Virus record (IMG/VR): IMGVR_UViG_3300045993_000038
Span: 1 to 24,710 of that record
Direction: 5' to 3' (one strand)
Length of the DNA: 24,710 nt
DNA from: a virus
A program made the translations under genes and the position numbers. Below the pieces are notes generated by a model. The model saw only the letters and a list, made by a program, of their open reading frames with translations, was not told the DNA's origin and searched no databases. Positions 23,617-24,710 of this stretch are shown one piece after another (the first letter of the stretch is position 1; each line of letters opens with the position of its first letter).

Positions 23617-23643
23617 TAAGCCAACATAAACAGGGGGTAAAGC

Positions 23644-23925
23644 ATGGGACTGATCACCGTGGACAACCGAACGATCTCGGATGTCCTCGCTGGCTACGAT
23701 GTCACCGCGTCACAAACGCACATGATGACCGCTACCTGTCACGCTGACAGGAAGGGTAACCGGCTCGTCATCGGCAGCATCCACGACATCGATGACTCTG
23801 ACTGGCAGGCTGTCATGGACAGGTTCCCTGTCTCGCCAGACTACGAGTACGATTACGCCTTCCATGACGGAATCCATTGGCACACGATCTTCGATGACCC
23901 AGCGAGTAGGCCACCCGTACGCTGA
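23644..23925 (+). CDS. Hypothetical protein (93 aa)
   Basis: ATG is preceded by GGGGGT. The product is mixed alpha/beta with a His/Asp-rich centre (THMMTATCHAD, GSIHDIDDSDW) and ends in HDGIHWHTIFDDP. Clustered His residues could bind metal, but no family is recognised. It appears to be driven by its own promoter and opens the rightward gene set that includes the nuclease. Confidence 0.5.
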   Translation: MGLITVDNRTISDVLAGYDVTASQTHMMTATCHADRKGNRLVIGSIHDIDDSDWQAVMDRFPVSPDYEYDYAFHDGIHWHTIFDDPASRPPVR

Positions 23926-23926
23926 C

Positions 23927-23935
23927 TGGTATGTT
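23927..23935 (+). promoter_or_regulatory. Extended -10 promoter before the nuclease gene
   Basis: TGG-TATGTT is an extended -10 with a predicted start near 23942, only a few bases from ATG 23947. It would give an almost leaderless mRNA, consistent with the missing Shine-Dalgarno. Confidence 0.35.
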
Positions 23936-23946
23936 ACCTTGGATGC

Positions 23947-24165
23947 ATGACAACGCTAGAAGATGAACACCTGTATCTGCTGCCCGACTACATCTCCTTC
24001 TCCTCGTTCTCCACATGGGCCAAGTGCCAAGAGGAGTACCGCCTCACCCGCATCCTGAGGGTGGAGGAGGGACCAGCCATCTGGTTCGCGGGAGGATCCG
24101 CATTCCACTCAGGATGCGATGCCATCGACTACGCCCTTCTCGCTGATCAGGAGGTGCCGTTCTAG
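23947..24165 (+). CDS. RecB/Cas4-like nuclease, N-terminal part (split gene)
   Basis: The 72-residue product has ISFSSFSTWAKCQEEYRL (residues 16-33), the typical N-terminal segment of Cas4/RecB-type PD-(D/E)XK exonucleases. It also has FAGGSAFHSGCD with His54, the position of motif I. The frame ends at TAG (24163-24165). The remaining catalytic motifs are in the next frame, whose GTG overlaps this stop. AGGAGG near the end of this ORF could serve that GTG. Either two translationally coupled polypeptides form the nuclease, or a frameshift (real or sequencing) joins them. Confidence 0.65.
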   Translation: MTTLEDEHLYLLPDYISFSSFSTWAKCQEEYRLTRILRVEEGPAIWFAGGSAFHSGCDAIDYALLADQEVPF

Positions 24166-24710
24166 TGGCTCCCTACGTTCACCCGCTCAAGGCAGGCGAG
24201 ACTGAGTTCACCCGCTACATGGACTCCGCTCTAGCCGAGCACCCGGATAAGGTCTGGCGTACAGCAGGCAAGCCGACGAAGGCCCTGCCCAACGGCGAGG
24301 ACGAGCAGTTCATGCGGGACAGCGGTCCCGGCTGGCTGGCTGCCTACTACAAGTGGCGCATGGTCAACAGCCACTACGTCCCATGGGAGTTCGCCCCCGG
24401 CAAGCATGCCATTGAGATGGGCATCACCGTGGAGGTGGACGGATCCACCCTCAAGGGCTACATCGACCGGGTGTTCCGCAACATCAGGGACGAGAGCCTG
24501 CTCATCGTGGACCTCAAGTCAGGCAAGTCGAAGCAGACCAGCCCCCTGCAGTTGGGCTTCTACCGCCTCGGCATCTACCAGCAGTTCGGGGTGGACATCA
24601 AGTGGGGCTCGTTCTATGACGCACGCAATGCCACACTGGATGCCAAGTATGACCTTGACCAGTTCCCCCCGGACCTTGTCCGTCGCTGGATCCGCAACAT
24701 GCAGCGTTCC
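24165..24710 (+). CDS. RecB/Cas4-like nuclease, catalytic part, 3' partial
   Basis: GTG at 24165 overlaps the TAG of the preceding ORF, with AGGAGG about ten bases upstream. The 182 visible codons run to the right edge. Motifs in order are GYIDRVF (Asp101), LLIVDLKSGK (Asp116, Lys118) and QLGFYRLGIYQ (Gln129, Tyr133). This is the D...D-x-K...Q-x-x-x-Y set of RecB-family exonucleases. The N-terminal SSFSTW and His motif I are in the upstream ORF, so the nuclease is split. The likely role is DNA end processing in phage recombination or replication, as for phage Cas4-like proteins without CRISPR; no CRISPR array is seen. Confidence 0.8.
   Translation, partial: MAPYVHPLKAGETEFTRYMDSALAEHPDKVWRTAGKPTKALPNGEDEQFMRDSGPGWLAAYYKWRMVNSHYVPWEFAPGKHAIEMGITVEVDGSTLKGYIDRVFRNIRDESLLIVDLKSGKSKQTSPLQLGFYRLGIYQQFGVDIKWGSFYDARNATLDAKYDLDQFPPDLVRRWIRNMQRS

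Noticed and set aside
23340-23640. Known ribozyme, intron or CRISPR-type RNA for the structured region
   Set aside because: I compared by memory with group I introns, RNase P, tmRNA, SRP and common riboswitches and saw no convincing conserved core. No repeat-spacer pattern or effector gene is adjacent.
23947-24710. CRISPR-linked Cas4
   Set aside because: No cas1/cas2 or repeat array in the window; Cas4-like exonucleases are common in phages without CRISPR.

Overview
The window looks like one side of a GC-rich temperate bacteriophage genome, most likely infecting an actinobacterium. This rests on the high GC content with G/C-ending codons, frequent GTG starts, an r1t-type holin beside an M15 endolysin, an actinophage-style helix-turn-helix protein, and a leftward tyrosine integrase. 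Tail tape-measure, tail-tube and tail-chaperone genes are all absent. Instead there is a very large internal-virion-like protein, a virion-linked peptidoglycan hydrolase, a connector-like protein and fibre-like proteins, so a short-tailed (podovirus-like) particle is the best guess. Host and species cannot be named from the sequence alone.

Layout. Bases 1-7962 hold a rightward block of four large virion genes: a protein of more than 1,500 residues that is open at the left edge, a 281-residue protein, a CHAP/NlpC-P60-like hydrolase fused to a long helical region, and a 368-residue protein. Bases 7972-9394 hold a small Ig-like (IPT/TIG) protein and the lysis cassette (one-TM membrane protein, holin, M15 endolysin). 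Two tiny ORFs and a tRNA-Trp candidate follow. Bases 9870-16495 hold scaffold, major capsid protein, a strong 16-bp hairpin, and a chain of small beta-rich virion proteins ending in a tail-fibre-like protein with about 19 copies of a 14-residue SRATTW repeat. Bases 16504-21005 hold connector-like, appendage and large beta-rich tail genes. Most genes overlap by 1-4 bases or are separated by a few bases, so this is one late operon. It ends at a perfect UUCG-loop terminator at 21064-21095.

Bases 21145-22376 hold, leftward, a tyrosine integrase and a downstream zinc-binding protein. Upstream of the integrase is a non-coding control region with a tRNA-like sequence (candidate attP), inverted repeats and divergent promoters. 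To the right is a rightward HTH protein, then a convergent 62-residue zinc-finger gene. That gene is preceded on the minus strand by about 260 bases with dense predicted RNA structure. The region ends with a small unknown gene and a RecB/Cas4-type nuclease that is split over two overlapping frames and runs off the right edge; this is probably the start of the early/DNA-metabolism genes.

The main points for follow-up are the structured minus-strand leader (23347-23587), the SRATTW repeat fibre, the tRNA-like sequence at the integrase, and the split Cas4-like nuclease. Functional calls are from motif reading only; no database search was run.
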